Made by a program: the position numbers and the translations under genes
Assembly: GCA_019118465.1 (NCBI GenBank)
Contig: DWYX01000059.1
Span: 1-64,000, forward strand
Direction: 5' to 3'
Length of the DNA stretch: 64,000 bases
Source of the DNA: Candidatus Limosilactobacillus faecipullorum
GTDB taxonomy: Bacteria > Bacillota > Bacilli > Lactobacillales > Lactobacillaceae
Shown here: in pieces, positions 30,493 through 40,869 of the stretch
Layout: every line of letters starts with the position of its first letter
How positions within the stretch are numbered: position 1 is the first letter of the stretch
The notes under the pieces: generated by a model
Databases searched by the model: none
Seen by the model: the letters and a program-made list of their open reading frames with translations, nothing else
Told to the model about the DNA's origin: nothing

Positions 30493-30541
30493 AAATACCG
30501 TTTACATTAAGCATTTTAAGCGCTTACACAGAATAGGTCAA
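30493..30541 (-). promoter_or_regulatory. lacS promoter with two operator-like sites
   Basis: Minus strand TTGACC-17-TAAAAT; TGTAAGCGCTTAAA in spacer/-10; TGTAAACGGTATTT downstream. Confidence 0.6.
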
Positions 30542-30708
30542 TGCTTTTTACTAAAAATTTTACTCACTTTTTCTTAGTTTTGAGAATTGACAATTATCTG
30601 ATAAAAATAATTCCCATTACCTATACCAATTTAGTAAGGAAATGGGAATAAAAAAGATAATATTTATTTTTTAAATTAATCTATAGAAAACGCAGACTCT
30701 CCCGATCT

Positions 30709-31398
30709 TTAATTTTTGACATCAATATGGTGATGCAAAATTGGGAGAAAGTGTTTATCTGCCCAACCAATGATGGCACCTTGGGTTAGGATGTTATATA
30801 AGGTCCCCCAACCAAAGGAATAGAGTTGGTGGGTGATGATAAAGACGATTAAAACAATCACGAGGGGTGGAACGTTACTCAACCACTGGGAAGTAACCGG
30901 TGATCCGTGAAGGAAGCGAAAACGAAGAATATATGGCATGTCATCATTTGGATGCATGATTAAATTCGCTCGTTGGTAAAGAGAAACTGCGCAAGCCACC
31001 CCGAAAAGGCCTACCACATCAAAAAGGATTCGCCAGCCAAGCCCGAGGTTTGGGACCCCGATAATTACAAAGATGTGTTCAAAAAAAGCTAATAAATAGG
31101 AGAAGGGAGTAATGAATAGTAGATTACGGATCAAACGGAAATAATCAAACCGCCCGAGTAAGAGTAAATTAACAAAGGCAACGATTACCCCTTCGAGAAA
31201 AAGGATGTTACCGAGGGAGCAATGCAACCAACTACTTAAACTGACGGCCGAGGCGGTCCAAATCGCACTCCCTAGATGGGTTGAAACTGTTAAAGCATTG
31301 AAAAAACTATTGATTAAAATTGAGAGGACTAAAAAAGCTAGGCGCCCATTAAAACTATTTGCCCGAGTTACCCGGGAGGATTGGGGTGAGATTTGCAT
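30709..31398 (-). CDS. Integral membrane protein, possibly YczE/YitT-like
   Basis: Multiple TM segments (LVLSILINSFFNALTVSTHLGSAIW; GWRILFDVVGLFGVACAVSL); family assignment tentative. Confidence 0.6.
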   Translation of the reverse strand: MQISPQSSRVTRANSFNGRLAFLVLSILINSFFNALTVSTHLGSAIWTASAVSLSSWLHCSLGNILFLEGVIVAFVNLLLLGRFDYFRLIRNLLFITPFSYLLAFFEHIFVIIGVPNLGLGWRILFDVVGLFGVACAVSLYQRANLIMHPNDDMPYILRFRFLHGSPVTSQWLSNVPPLVIVLIVFIITHQLYSFGWGTLYNILTQGAIIGWADKHFLPILHHHIDVKN

Positions 31399-31602
31399 TA
31401 AAGAAACTCCCTTCAAAAAATAAAATCACTTTTACTCTACCACAGATTCAATTGTGGTTGTTAATGTTCGGGAATTTCTTTAATTGTGATCCTAATTAGG
31501 CTAATTTTTAGGACTTTTTAAGTAAAAGGATTAAAGTTTGGTTAAAAATACAAAAGCATGTGGTAAAGTAGAATTATTAAACATTTAGATGGAGGGAAAA
31601 GA

Positions 31603-32886
31603 ATGAAGCATTACCGGTTAAACCGCCTTTCTTTGGGGTGGCAAATTGTAATTGGGCTTGTTGTTGGGATTATTGTTGGGGCAATGTTTTATAAAAATCA
31701 AACTGCCATTACAATTCTCCAAAGTTTAGGAACGATCTTTTTGCGGATGATCCAAATGATCGTCATGCCAATTGTGATTTCTTGTTTAACAGTTGGGATC
31801 GCTAATATTGGTGACATTAAGAAACTCGGACGGATCGGGGGAAAAACGTTAATCTACTTTGAAGTTTTGACCACGATTGCAATTGTTTTAGGGTTAATTG
31901 TTGGGAACCTTGCCCACCCAGGAAGTTTTATTGATATTCATAAGCTCCAAGCAACGAGTATTTCTTCATACATGGCCAGTGCTAAGACAGCTTCTCATAC
32001 CGGCTTTTGGGATACTTTGTTAGCTATTATTCCAACTAATATTTTTAAGTCGATTTCTGACGGTGATATGATGCCGGTAATCTTCTTCTGCGTCTTCTTT
32101 GGTCTTGGTTTAGCCGCAATTGGTGAACAAGCTAAGCCAGTTATTAACTTTTTAAATACGGTTGCCGAAGTAATGTTTAAGGTTACTAATTGGGTAATGA
32201 AGTATGCACCGATTGGGGTTTTTGGCTTGATTGGGATGACGATTGCTCAAATGGGACTAAGGGCACTGTTACCACTTGGCTACTTTATTTTGATTGCTTA
32301 TTTGACGATGTTCTTCTTCTGCGTGGTCGTCCTTGGAATTGTGGCCAAGATCTTCCATTTACATTACTGGAAGACGATGAAGGTGGTTGCAAGCGAAATT
32401 ATTTTAGCTTTCTCAACGGCCAGTTCAGAAGTTACGCTTCCTCGGTTAATTGATAAGACCCAAAAGATGGGAGTTGAACAGGGGATTACGTCCTTTGTTA
32501 TCCCAACGGGGTACACTTTTAACCTCGATGGTTCCGCAATTTATCAATCCCTAGCGGCCCTTTTCTTGGCCCAAGCCTATGGGTTACATTTGACCTGGGC
32601 ACACCAATTTACTTTACTGGTGGTCTTAATGATTACCTCCAAAGGGATGGCTGGGGTACCAGGGGCCTCCTTTGTGGTCTTGTTAGCGAGTGTTTCGACA
32701 ATTGGAGTACCAGTCGCTGGTTTAACCTTCATTGCTGGAATTGACCGGTTTGTTGACATGGGGCGGACAGCAGTTAACGTGGTTGGGAACTCAATTGCGA
32801 CCTTGGTTATTGGGGAGTCAGAGAAGGCCCTCGACCGCGATAAATATGAACACTATCTAGATAATTACACGAAAGTGCAGGGATAA
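31603..32886 (+). CDS. Dicarboxylate/amino acid:cation symporter
   Basis: FLRMIQMIVMPIVISCLTVGI; AFSTASSEVTLPRLID; PTGYTFNLDGSAIYQSLAALFLAQA. Confidence 0.95.
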   Translation: MKHYRLNRLSLGWQIVIGLVVGIIVGAMFYKNQTAITILQSLGTIFLRMIQMIVMPIVISCLTVGIANIGDIKKLGRIGGKTLIYFEVLTTIAIVLGLIVGNLAHPGSFIDIHKLQATSISSYMASAKTASHTGFWDTLLAIIPTNIFKSISDGDMMPVIFFCVFFGLGLAAIGEQAKPVINFLNTVAEVMFKVTNWVMKYAPIGVFGLIGMTIAQMGLRALLPLGYFILIAYLTMFFFCVVVLGIVAKIFHLHYWKTMKVVASEIILAFSTASSEVTLPRLIDKTQKMGVEQGITSFVIPTGYTFNLDGSAIYQSLAALFLAQAYGLHLTWAHQFTLLVVLMITSKGMAGVPGASFVVLLASVSTIGVPVAGLTFIAGIDRFVDMGRTAVNVVGNSIATLVIGESEKALDRDKYEHYLDNYTKVQG

Positions 32887-32887
32887 G

Positions 32888-34690
32888 ATGACGACACAAT
32901 TACCATTACGAAGTGAGGTTCCGGCAGAATTAACCTGGGACCTTACCCTCTTATATGAAAACGACGAAGCAATGCAAACAGCCTTAAAGGCGACGGCAAA
33001 GAAGGCAGAACAACTAGCTGCTTTTAAAGGGCAGCTTAATTCGGCTAAACAATTAGCAACAGTTTTGACTTTGGCTAAGGAAATTGATGAAGAACTAGAG
33101 AAAGAATACGTTTATGCCTTTTTGCGCCGGGATAGCGATACAACAGACGCTACAGCGACGGCTCTATTTGGGCAAGCTGCACAAACAGCAACCAAAATTG
33201 AAACCCAGCTAGCCTTTATTGATCCAGAAATTTTAGCGTTGAGCGATAAACAAGTGGCTGACTGGCAAGCGAAGGAACCTGCTTTGGCCGAATTTGAATT
33301 TCAATTAGCAAGTTTACAAAAACAAAAAGCTCACGTCTTAGCTAGTGATCAAGAACGTCTTTTATCACGGCTGAACCATGCTTTAGATGGGGCTAGTGAA
33401 ATTTATAATACCTTGAATGATGCGGATTTGGACTTTGGTAAGGTTCACGATGAAGCCGGCAACTTGGTTCAATTAACTCATGGGAACCGGAGCCAATACA
33501 CCGAATCGACGAATCGCAAAGTTCGTGAGGAAGCGGCTTTAGCTTATCAAAAGCCATACTATCAACTACGCCATACTTTTGCGGCCACCCTCAATAGTTT
33601 TATTGATAGTGAAAATGCCTTAGCGGAATTACGTAACTACCCTTCGGCCCGGGCAGCTGCGCTAGGGCGTAATCAAATTGATGAAGCAGTATATGACAAC
33701 CTAGTTAAGACGGTCAACGCCCATCTTGATTTAGCCCATCGTTGGTACGCCTTAAAGAAGAAGTACCTCAAATTAGATCATTTCTACCAATATGATATTC
33801 CGACGCCACTGGCCGGAACGGATATTTTAAAGACTAGCTACGAAGATGGTAAAAAGATGGTCCTCAATGCAATGGAAGTGTTGGGGGATGAATACGTTGC
33901 TGGTTTGAAAAAAGAATTTGCGAACCGTTGGGTCGATGTTGCTGAAAATAAAGGAAAGCGATCTGGCGGTTACCAAATTAGTGTTTACCAAGCTAATCCC
34001 TTTATTCTTTTGAACTGGACAGATAAGCTATATTCAACCTTTGTTTTAGCTCATGAATCAGGACATGCTATGCACTCCTGGTTTAGTCAGCATCATCAAC
34101 CATCTGAGTATGCTGATGCGCCAATTTTTTTGGCGGAAGTGGCCTCAACGTTTAACGAAAATATCTTAACGGATTGGTTACTAAAGAATTATGATGATCC
34201 AAAGGTTCAACTTTATGTCTTGGAACAATCAATTGATGGTTTTATTGGGACCATTTACCGGCAAACCCAATTTGCGGAATTTGAGCATCAAGCATACACG
34301 ACCCAACAAACGGGGCAGACCTTAACCGCTGATTACTTGGATCAAGTAAATGAGAAGTTACTAAAGAAGTACTATGGTCCTGCGGTTGAACTAGCAGGAA
34401 CTTTAACCCAAAGTTGGGCCTATGTACCGCACTTCTACATGAACTATTACGTTTATCAATATGCTACTTCCTGGGCGATTTCCACAAGTTTAGCTGCAGC
34501 AGTTCTTGCTGGAGAATCTGGGGCCAAAGAACGTTACCTAGATTTCTTGTCAGCCGGTGGTTCAGCAACCCCCGCCGAAATTCTTAAACGAGCTGGAATT
34601 GACGTGACGAATACAGAATACCTTGAACGAGCCTTAAAGGTCTTTGAACACCGACTCGATCAAGTTGAGGCTTTGTTAGCCAAGATGTAG
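32888..34690 (+). CDS. pepF: Oligoendopeptidase F
   Basis: FVLAHESGHAMHSWF zinc motif; overall M3B pattern. Confidence 0.95.
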   Translation: MTTQLPLRSEVPAELTWDLTLLYENDEAMQTALKATAKKAEQLAAFKGQLNSAKQLATVLTLAKEIDEELEKEYVYAFLRRDSDTTDATATALFGQAAQTATKIETQLAFIDPEILALSDKQVADWQAKEPALAEFEFQLASLQKQKAHVLASDQERLLSRLNHALDGASEIYNTLNDADLDFGKVHDEAGNLVQLTHGNRSQYTESTNRKVREEAALAYQKPYYQLRHTFAATLNSFIDSENALAELRNYPSARAAALGRNQIDEAVYDNLVKTVNAHLDLAHRWYALKKKYLKLDHFYQYDIPTPLAGTDILKTSYEDGKKMVLNAMEVLGDEYVAGLKKEFANRWVDVAENKGKRSGGYQISVYQANPFILLNWTDKLYSTFVLAHESGHAMHSWFSQHHQPSEYADAPIFLAEVASTFNENILTDWLLKNYDDPKVQLYVLEQSIDGFIGTIYRQTQFAEFEHQAYTTQQTGQTLTADYLDQVNEKLLKKYYGPAVELAGTLTQSWAYVPHFYMNYYVYQYATSWAISTSLAAAVLAGESGAKERYLDFLSAGGSATPAEILKRAGIDVTNTEYLERALKVFEHRLDQVEALLAKM

Positions 34691-34777
34691 GTTGACAGGG
34701 TGAACCAATTTAAACTAGAACTAAAAAGTAAGTTTAATAAGTCGTTTTAAGCACCTTTGGGTGGTTAAAGTTAATTC

Positions 34778-34841
34778 AGCACCAACTATCTTTCTTAAGG
34801 GCGTATCAATTAGGTATGGGAAAGATAGCGGGTGCTTTTTT
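34778..34841 (+). terminator. Intrinsic terminator before the GNAT gene
   Basis: AGCACCAACTATCTTTC...GAAAGATAGCGGGTGCTTTTTT. Confidence 0.75.
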
Positions 34842-34858
34842 GGGAAAAGGAGGGTTTC

Positions 34859-35323
34859 GTGGTGAACGTAAAAGTTAATCAGTTAAGTGAGTTAAGTAGT
34901 CAAGAATTTTTTGAAATTGCTAGGGAACGGGTAAAAGTATTTGTCGTTGAGCAGACTTGCTACTACCAGGAAATTGATGATGGAGATGCCACTGCTTACC
35001 ATTTGCGCTTATTCGATGATCAAGGCTACTTAGTTGGCTATACCCGAATGATGGATGAAGGGACATATGCTACTTTTGGCCGGGTACTGGTACCTAAGGC
35101 TGAGCGCGGTCATGGTTATGGCCGACGACTTGTCCAGGTCACGATTGAGCAGACGAAGCAATTATTTCCTGGGAAATTAATCGCCATTGAAGCCCAAAAT
35201 TATCTTCGGGATTTCTATGCATCATTTGGGTTTAAGGCGGTTTCAGATGTCTTTTTGTTAGATGGCATTCCGCACGTTAAAATGCAATTGGACGGAGAAG
35301 GAAAAAATGGAAACGGCAATTAA
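34859..35323 (+). CDS. GNAT-family acetyltransferase (ElaA-like)
   Basis: RVKVFVVEQTCYYQEIDDGDATAYHLRLF; GRVLVPKAERGHGYGRRLV; GTG start. Confidence 0.88.
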   Translation: MVNVKVNQLSELSSQEFFEIARERVKVFVVEQTCYYQEIDDGDATAYHLRLFDDQGYLVGYTRMMDEGTYATFGRVLVPKAERGHGYGRRLVQVTIEQTKQLFPGKLIAIEAQNYLRDFYASFGFKAVSDVFLLDGIPHVKMQLDGEGKNGNGN

Positions 35324-36626
35324 AAAAGAAATTAATCATTATGTTTTGCGGAATATTTTAGCAAACGTTGGGCTATCAACTTATGTAATCATTGATACCC
35401 TTTTCATTGCGATTGCAGCCGGTTCAATGGGGCTAACGGTTTTAAACTTGGCCTTGCCACTTTTTAATATTTTTAACGCGACCGGCTTATTACTTGGGGT
35501 TGGTGGGGCAACCTATTTCTCATTAAACAAGATTAAGCACCCTCAACGGGTACGAACCCTCTATAGTCAGCTAATTACTTTTGCTTTTATCTTAGGGATA
35601 ATTGAAATCATCTTAATCATTACCTTTTTGGATCCAGTTTTACATCTACTTGGAGCAAATAGCCAAACCTTAGCTCTAGGGCGGACCTACGTCGGCTTCA
35701 TGTGTTTTAGTGCTCCTTTGTATATGTGTAACTACATCACAATTAACTTTGTGCGAAATGATGGTAACCCTAGCTTAACGATGATGGCGACCTTAACTGA
35801 AACGGTTTTTGTGATTATCATTGATTGGTTCTTTATTTTTAAGTTAGGACTACACATGGAAGGGGCTGCCTTAGCAGTAATTTTTTCACCGTTATGTAGC
35901 TTGTTAGTTTTAAGCCAACACTTACGTTTCAAAAAGCGCCAGCTTGAATGGCACTGGTGTTTACCGAAATGGCATACGCTAACGACCGCAGCTCGACTGG
36001 GGATTGCCCCGTTTTTGAACGAGATGAGTAGCGGGGTCAGTGTCTATGTGTTTAACTGGATGTTGCTTTATTTAGCTGGTAACTACGCGGTTGCTGCCTA
36101 TGGGGTGGTCGCTAATATTGCAATTATTACCTTAGCAGCGGCGAACGGAGTGGCTCTAGGAGTCCAACCAATTGCTAGTCGGGAGTTTGGTAAGCATGCA
36201 ATGAAAAACGCCGTCACAGCTTTTAAACATGGTCTGAGGATAACGATTGGCTTAGCGTTAGTCCTAATGATTGGCTTAATTATCTTTAAACGGCCAGTGA
36301 TAGATCTATTTAACACGGAACGTCAGCCCCAATTGTTGTCTTATGCACTGGTTGGAATGCCGATTTACTTTACCAGTACCATCTTTACGGCGATTAATAT
36401 CTTAATTATTATTTTCTTAACCGCTATTAATCAAGGAAGTACTTCTTTTCAGCTTTCCTTGTTACGGGGGTACGTAATTTTGATTCCGTTAATTGTGATC
36501 CTTGCCCTTACTATCGGAGTAAACGGAGTCTTCGCAGCGATGCCGATTAATGAGATCATCGTGATGATTTTAGGTGGGATTATCATGCGCAGTAAGCTTC
36601 GGGAAATGCAGGGAAGATCTTTATAA
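35307..36626 (+). CDS. MATE-family efflux transporter
   Basis: Multi-TM; LLLGVGGATYFSLNK; NGVALGVQPIASREFG; start at ATG 35307. Confidence 0.9.
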   Translation: METAIKKEINHYVLRNILANVGLSTYVIIDTLFIAIAAGSMGLTVLNLALPLFNIFNATGLLLGVGGATYFSLNKIKHPQRVRTLYSQLITFAFILGIIEIILIITFLDPVLHLLGANSQTLALGRTYVGFMCFSAPLYMCNYITINFVRNDGNPSLTMMATLTETVFVIIIDWFFIFKLGLHMEGAALAVIFSPLCSLLVLSQHLRFKKRQLEWHWCLPKWHTLTTAARLGIAPFLNEMSSGVSVYVFNWMLLYLAGNYAVAAYGVVANIAIITLAAANGVALGVQPIASREFGKHAMKNAVTAFKHGLRITIGLALVLMIGLIIFKRPVIDLFNTERQPQLLSYALVGMPIYFTSTIFTAINILIIIFLTAINQGSTSFQLSLLRGYVILIPLIVILALTIGVNGVFAAMPINEIIVMILGGIIMRSKLREMQGRSL

Positions 36627-36640
36627 GTGAGCGATTAAAA

Positions 36641-36672
36641 AAGCGGCTAGGGAATTTCTTCCTTAGTCGCTT
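36641..36672. terminator. Intrinsic terminator
   Basis: AAGCGGCTAGGGAA / TTCCTTAGTCGCTT. Confidence 0.7.
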
Positions 36673-36681
36673 AGTTATTTT

Positions 36682-37149
36682 CTAATGCTCTGCTGGTTCA
36701 TCGATTTCGGGATTGTTAAAGGTAATTCCACGATGATCAACACTGGTTGAGAAGACAATTTGTGTACTTGTTTTACCGAACCGCCGTTGTAAATCGTTGA
36801 TGAATTCGTCAAGATCGGCAGTGGATTTAAAGACTACTTCAAGAAGTTCAGAGTAATCGCCAGTTACACAATTGCATTCAATAATGTTTGGAACTTTCTC
36901 GACAAAGGGATAAAATTCACTTTTTTGCCGGGGTTCAAGTTGGATTTGGATAAAAGCCTTTACGTGGTAATTAAGCTTTTCAAAATTAACGCTAGCATGA
37001 TAACCAGTAATGATACCGCTTTTTTCTAATTTTGCAATGCGGGCGGCAATCGCTGGAGAAGAGATGAAGCAAGCTGCTGATAATTCTTTAAGTGAGGCCC
37101 GGGCATTTTTTTCGAGCATATTTATGATCTTGCGGTCGATTTGGTCCAT
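36682..37149 (-). CDS. Lrp/AsnC-family regulator
   Basis: MDQIDRKIINMLEKNARASLKELSAACFISSPAIAARIAKLEKSGII. Confidence 0.92.
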   Translation of the reverse strand: MDQIDRKIINMLEKNARASLKELSAACFISSPAIAARIAKLEKSGIITGYHASVNFEKLNYHVKAFIQIQLEPRQKSEFYPFVEKVPNIIECNCVTGDYSELLEVVFKSTADLDEFINDLQRRFGKTSTQIVFSTSVDHRGITFNNPEIDEPAEH

Positions 37150-37332
37150 GTAAAGATACTCCTTTTCCGAATCGTTAGCCGATAAGTTAAACTACGTCGA
37201 TTGTAGAACAATTTATAGGTTGAAGTCAACGACAACCGAAGAACGGAAACATTTTCATCAATTTTCGTTCAGTTAAAGAGTAAGCAATATGGTACAATAG
37301 CAGTAAGAGTTGAGCGAATGGAGTGAAAAAGT

Positions 37333-37800
37333 ATGGATCAAGAATACGAAAACATTCTTGTGCCGGTTGATGGATCAGCACAAGCGGAAATGGCTTTGCG
37401 GAAGGCCTTAGCGGTTGCTAGCCGGAATGGGGCGCATGTGGATCTTTTGAACGTCATTGATACCCGGGCAATGTCATATAACTTTGCTGGGATGTCTGAT
37501 GGAAGTATTGCCTACCAATTAGTAGACAAGGCCCGTGAATACTTGCTTAGCCTACTTGAAAAGGCCAAGCAAGACGGTTTTGATAACCTCGATATCCACA
37601 TTCGGTTGGGAAATCCTAAGACGGTGATTTCTTTTGACTTCCCGCGGGACCACAACAATGATTTAATCATGATGGGGGCCAGTGGGATGTCTCGGCTTCA
37701 ACGGGCGATGGTTGGTTCTGTCACCTCATTTGTTAAGCGGAATGCAGCGATCGATGTCTTAGTTGTTCGAACAGACTTACAAGCTAAGCCGGAAGAATAA
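37333..37800 (+). CDS. Universal stress protein UspA family
   Basis: ENILVPVDGSAQAEMALRKAL; DLIMMGASGMSRLQRAMVGSVTSFV. Confidence 0.93.
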   Translation: MDQEYENILVPVDGSAQAEMALRKALAVASRNGAHVDLLNVIDTRAMSYNFAGMSDGSIAYQLVDKAREYLLSLLEKAKQDGFDNLDIHIRLGNPKTVISFDFPRDHNNDLIMMGASGMSRLQRAMVGSVTSFVKRNAAIDVLVVRTDLQAKPEE

Positions 37801-37813
37801 ATTCATTATCAAA

Positions 37814-37871
37814 TTAGTAAAATCGAGCTAGGGAAGAACCTTGAGTTTCTTTCCTAGCTCGATTTTACTAA
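37814..37871. terminator. Long bidirectional terminator overlapping the end of the glycerate kinase remnant
   Basis: TTAGTAAAATCGAGCTAGG...CCTAGCTCGATTTTACTAA. Confidence 0.85.
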
Positions 37872-39011
37872 TGGGTTGCTTTAATTAAACGGGCTACATT
37901 TTCTGCCGTTTGAGCAATATCATTAGTTGCATCTTTTAAGGCCTGATTAAGGTTCTTGGCGCCAGCGGGAGTGGCGAAAATTGCATCAATGCCATCTGGT
38001 GAATACAGGCTATCGATTCCTTTGCCAACATTACCGGCTAAAACAATCACGGGAGCATAAGGGGCGACTGCTTTGGTAGCCTTAGCCACCCCCCAAAGGA
38101 GTTTTGCCAAATTTGGTTTGGAAATCAATGCCACCTTCACCAGTAATTACGAAATCAGCTCCGCGGGCTTTTTCTTGAAGATGAGTTGCTTGGATGACAA
38201 GTTCGATTCCGCGGGCCATTTTAGCTTGAGTAAAGGCAAGTAAACCACCTCCCAGGCCTCCAGCGGCTCCGGCGCCAGGAACTTGTTCGATGTCAACGCC
38301 ACTGAATTGCTTAATTACAGTAGTGTAATGGTGTAAATTGGTATCGAGGGTTGCGATCATCATTGGGGTTGCCCCTTTTTGTGGGCCAAAAACTGCGGCA
38401 GCGCCGTTTTTGCCAGTCAGGGGATTTGTGACATCAGACGCAATTTGAATAGTTGTAGTTTTAAGCCGGGGATCGAGGTGATCAAGCTTAATGGTTACTA
38501 GTTGATTTAGTGCACCACCCCCAAGGCTAATTTCGTGACCATCCTTATCAAGAAGTTGCGCTCCCAAGGCTTGGGCCATCCCAGCACCTCCATCGGTAGT
38601 TGCACTTCCCCCAAGGCCAATAATAATTTTTTGAACTTGGTGATTAAGGGCATCTAAAATCAGTTCCCCCGTTCCATATGTTGTAGTTACTAGGGGATTA
38701 GCGGTCTGGCGATTAACAAACTGGAGGCCACTAGCTTGAGCCATTTCGATAACAGCGGTTTGCTGGTCACCAAGGATCCCATATTGAGCATCAACTAATT
38801 GGTTTAGCGGATTATGAACTTTAGTGGTAATTAACTGGCCGGCGGTTGCATCGACTAGTGATTGGACGGTCCCTTCACCTCCGTCAGCCATCGGAATAAG
38901 AGTATACTCAGCTTTAGGGAAAACCCGTTGAAATCCTGCTTTGATAACTTCAGCGGCTTCCTTTGCGGTTAGACCGCCTTTGAACGAATCAGGAGCAATT
39001 ACAAATTTCAT
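37868..39011 (-). pseudogene. Glycerate kinase, frameshifted
   Basis: N-terminal ORF (...ADFVITGEGGIDFQTKFGKTPLGGG*) and downstream ORF (...GVAKATKAVAPYAPVIVLAGNVGKG) join if one G is removed from the G6 run at 38089-38094. Confidence 0.88.
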
Positions 39012-39156
39012 GTTGTTATCCTTTCTATTTAATTATCCAGGTTTATTATAACGAACAACAGCAAAAGTTAATGAAATTCGTGATTGATATTTTGGAATGT
39101 AAAAAAAGCGACGAGAAAATTCATTCTCGTCGCTTTTAGTTTTCAACTCACGTTGA

Positions 39157-40593
39157 TTATTGTTCTTCGTACCAAGTGTAGTGGTAGTTACCTTCACGGT
39201 CAGTCCGTTCGTAAGTGTGAGCACCGAAGTAGTCACGTTGTGCTTGAAGCAAGTTTGCAGGAAGAACTTCTGCCCGGTAGGAGTCGTAGTAGCTAATTGC
39301 GGCTGCAAAGGCAGGAACCGGAATCCCGGCCTTAACAGAAAGCGCAACGACTTCGCGGATAGCCTTTTGGTACTTAGCAGTGATGTCCTTGAAGTAGTCA
39401 TCCAAGAGCAAGTTCTTCAATTCAGGATCCTTTTCAAAGGCGTCCGTGATCTTTTGTAAGAATTGAGCCCGGATGATGCAACCTTCACGCCAGATTTGTG
39501 CTAATTGGCCATATTGAAGGTTCCAGTCGTAACGTTCGGAGTCGATCCGCATTTGTTCGAATCCTTGAGCGTAGGACATAACCTTACCGAAGTAGAGGGC
39601 TTCACGAATCTTTTCGATGTATTCCTTCTTTTCATCGTCAGAAAGGTTAACCTTTTCAACATCTTCAGGAAGAACCTTGCTTGCGGCAACCCGTTCGTTC
39701 TTCAACATGGAGATGTAACGAGCGTAAACCGCTTCCGTAATAACTGATTGTGGGGCACCACCGTCAAGGGCAGTTTCAGAAGACCACTTACCAGTACCCT
39801 TGTTAGCACCACGGTCAAGAATCATGTCAACGATTGGCGTGTTCTTGTCGCCTAAGTCATCCTTACGAGTAAGGATGTCAGCCGTAATTTCAACAAGGTA
39901 AGAGTCCAATTCACCCTTGTTCCAGTCAGCGAAGATGTCAGCCATTTCGTCAACTGAAAGGCCAAGGACGTTACGCATAACGTTGTATGCTTCGTCGATT
40001 AATTCTTCGTCCCCGTATTCAATCCCGTTGTGGACCATCTTTACGTAGTGGCCGGCACCGTTAGGGCCGATGTAGGTAACACATGGCTTACCGTCTTCAG
40101 CCTTAGCAGCGATCTGAGTAAGGATAGGAGCAACCAAGTCGTAAGCTTCCTTTTGGCCACCTGGCATCAAGGAAGGACCTTGGAGGGCACCGAGTTCACC
40201 ACCGGAAACCCCCATACCGATGAAGTTGATTCCGGACTTGTCCAACTTAGCGTTCCGAGCCATGGTGTCGTGGAAGTTAGTGTTCCCACCATCGATCAAA
40301 ACGTCACCTTCGTCAAGTAATGGAATTAATTCGTTGATAACGGCATCAGTACCCTTACCGGCCTTAACCATCATGAGAATCCGGCGAGGCTTTTCCAAAG
40401 AATTAACGAAGTCTTCGATCGTGTAACTTGGAACAAGCTTCTTTTCACTGTGGTCACGCATCATTTCGTCAGTCCGTTCACGGTGACGGTTGTATACACC
40501 GACCGTGAAACCGCGACTTTCGATGTTGAGGGCAAGGTTCTTACCCATAACGGCAAGACCGATAACACCAATTTGTGCCTTTTGATCTGACAT
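39157..40593 (-). CDS. gnd: 6-phosphogluconate dehydrogenase (decarboxylating)
   Basis: [42 protein letters not shown]. Confidence 0.97.
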   Translation of the reverse strand: MSDQKAQIGVIGLAVMGKNLALNIESRGFTVGVYNRHRERTDEMMRDHSEKKLVPSYTIEDFVNSLEKPRRILMMVKAGKGTDAVINELIPLLDEGDVLIDGGNTNFHDTMARNAKLDKSGINFIGMGVSGGELGALQGPSLMPGGQKEAYDLVAPILTQIAAKAEDGKPCVTYIGPNGAGHYVKMVHNGIEYGDEELIDEAYNVMRNVLGLSVDEMADIFADWNKGELDSYLVEITADILTRKDDLGDKNTPIVDMILDRGANKGTGKWSSETALDGGAPQSVITEAVYARYISMLKNERVAASKVLPEDVEKVNLSDDEKKEYIEKIREALYFGKVMSYAQGFEQMRIDSERYDWNLQYGQLAQIWREGCIIRAQFLQKITDAFEKDPELKNLLLDDYFKDITAKYQKAIREVVALSVKAGIPVPAFAAAISYYDSYRAEVLPANLLQAQRDYFGAHTYERTDREGNYHYTWYEEQ

Positions 40594-40702
40594 TGTGTTG
40601 TCACACTCCTTAATCTAAATAAACATATTACGGCCCCTATTATAGCAGATCAAAAATAAAACGGAAATGTTTTTGATAATCGTTGAGCAAACTTGTTTTT
40701 GG

Positions 40703-40716
40703 TGCAAGCGCTAACA
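40703..40716. promoter_or_regulatory. Possible cre site upstream of gnd
   Basis: TGCAAGCGCTAACA, one mismatch to TGWAANCGNTNWCA. Confidence 0.35.
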
Positions 40717-40781
40717 TCAAAGATATAGCGGGGTTTGATCTCGAAAAAGACATTTAAAAATTTTTTCGCAAGGGATTAAAA

Positions 40782-40815
40782 AAACAGGGAAGAAAGGTAA
40801 ATTTCTTCCCTGTTT
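40782..40815 (-). terminator. Intrinsic terminator downstream of zwf
   Basis: AAACAGGGAAGAAA / TTTCTTCCCTGTTT with T-run on the minus strand. Confidence 0.8.
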
Positions 40816-40869
40816 CTAATGTTGTACAGGAATTCAAGTAGTCAAGAAGGCGTTATCCTGACCGCTTTC

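Noticed and set aside
37868-38140. Separate 90-aa protein
   Set aside because: It is the C-terminal part of the frameshifted glycerate kinase
39160-40426. Several plus-strand ORFs antisense to gnd
   Set aside because: Compositional shadows of a highly conserved gene; no RBS or domain
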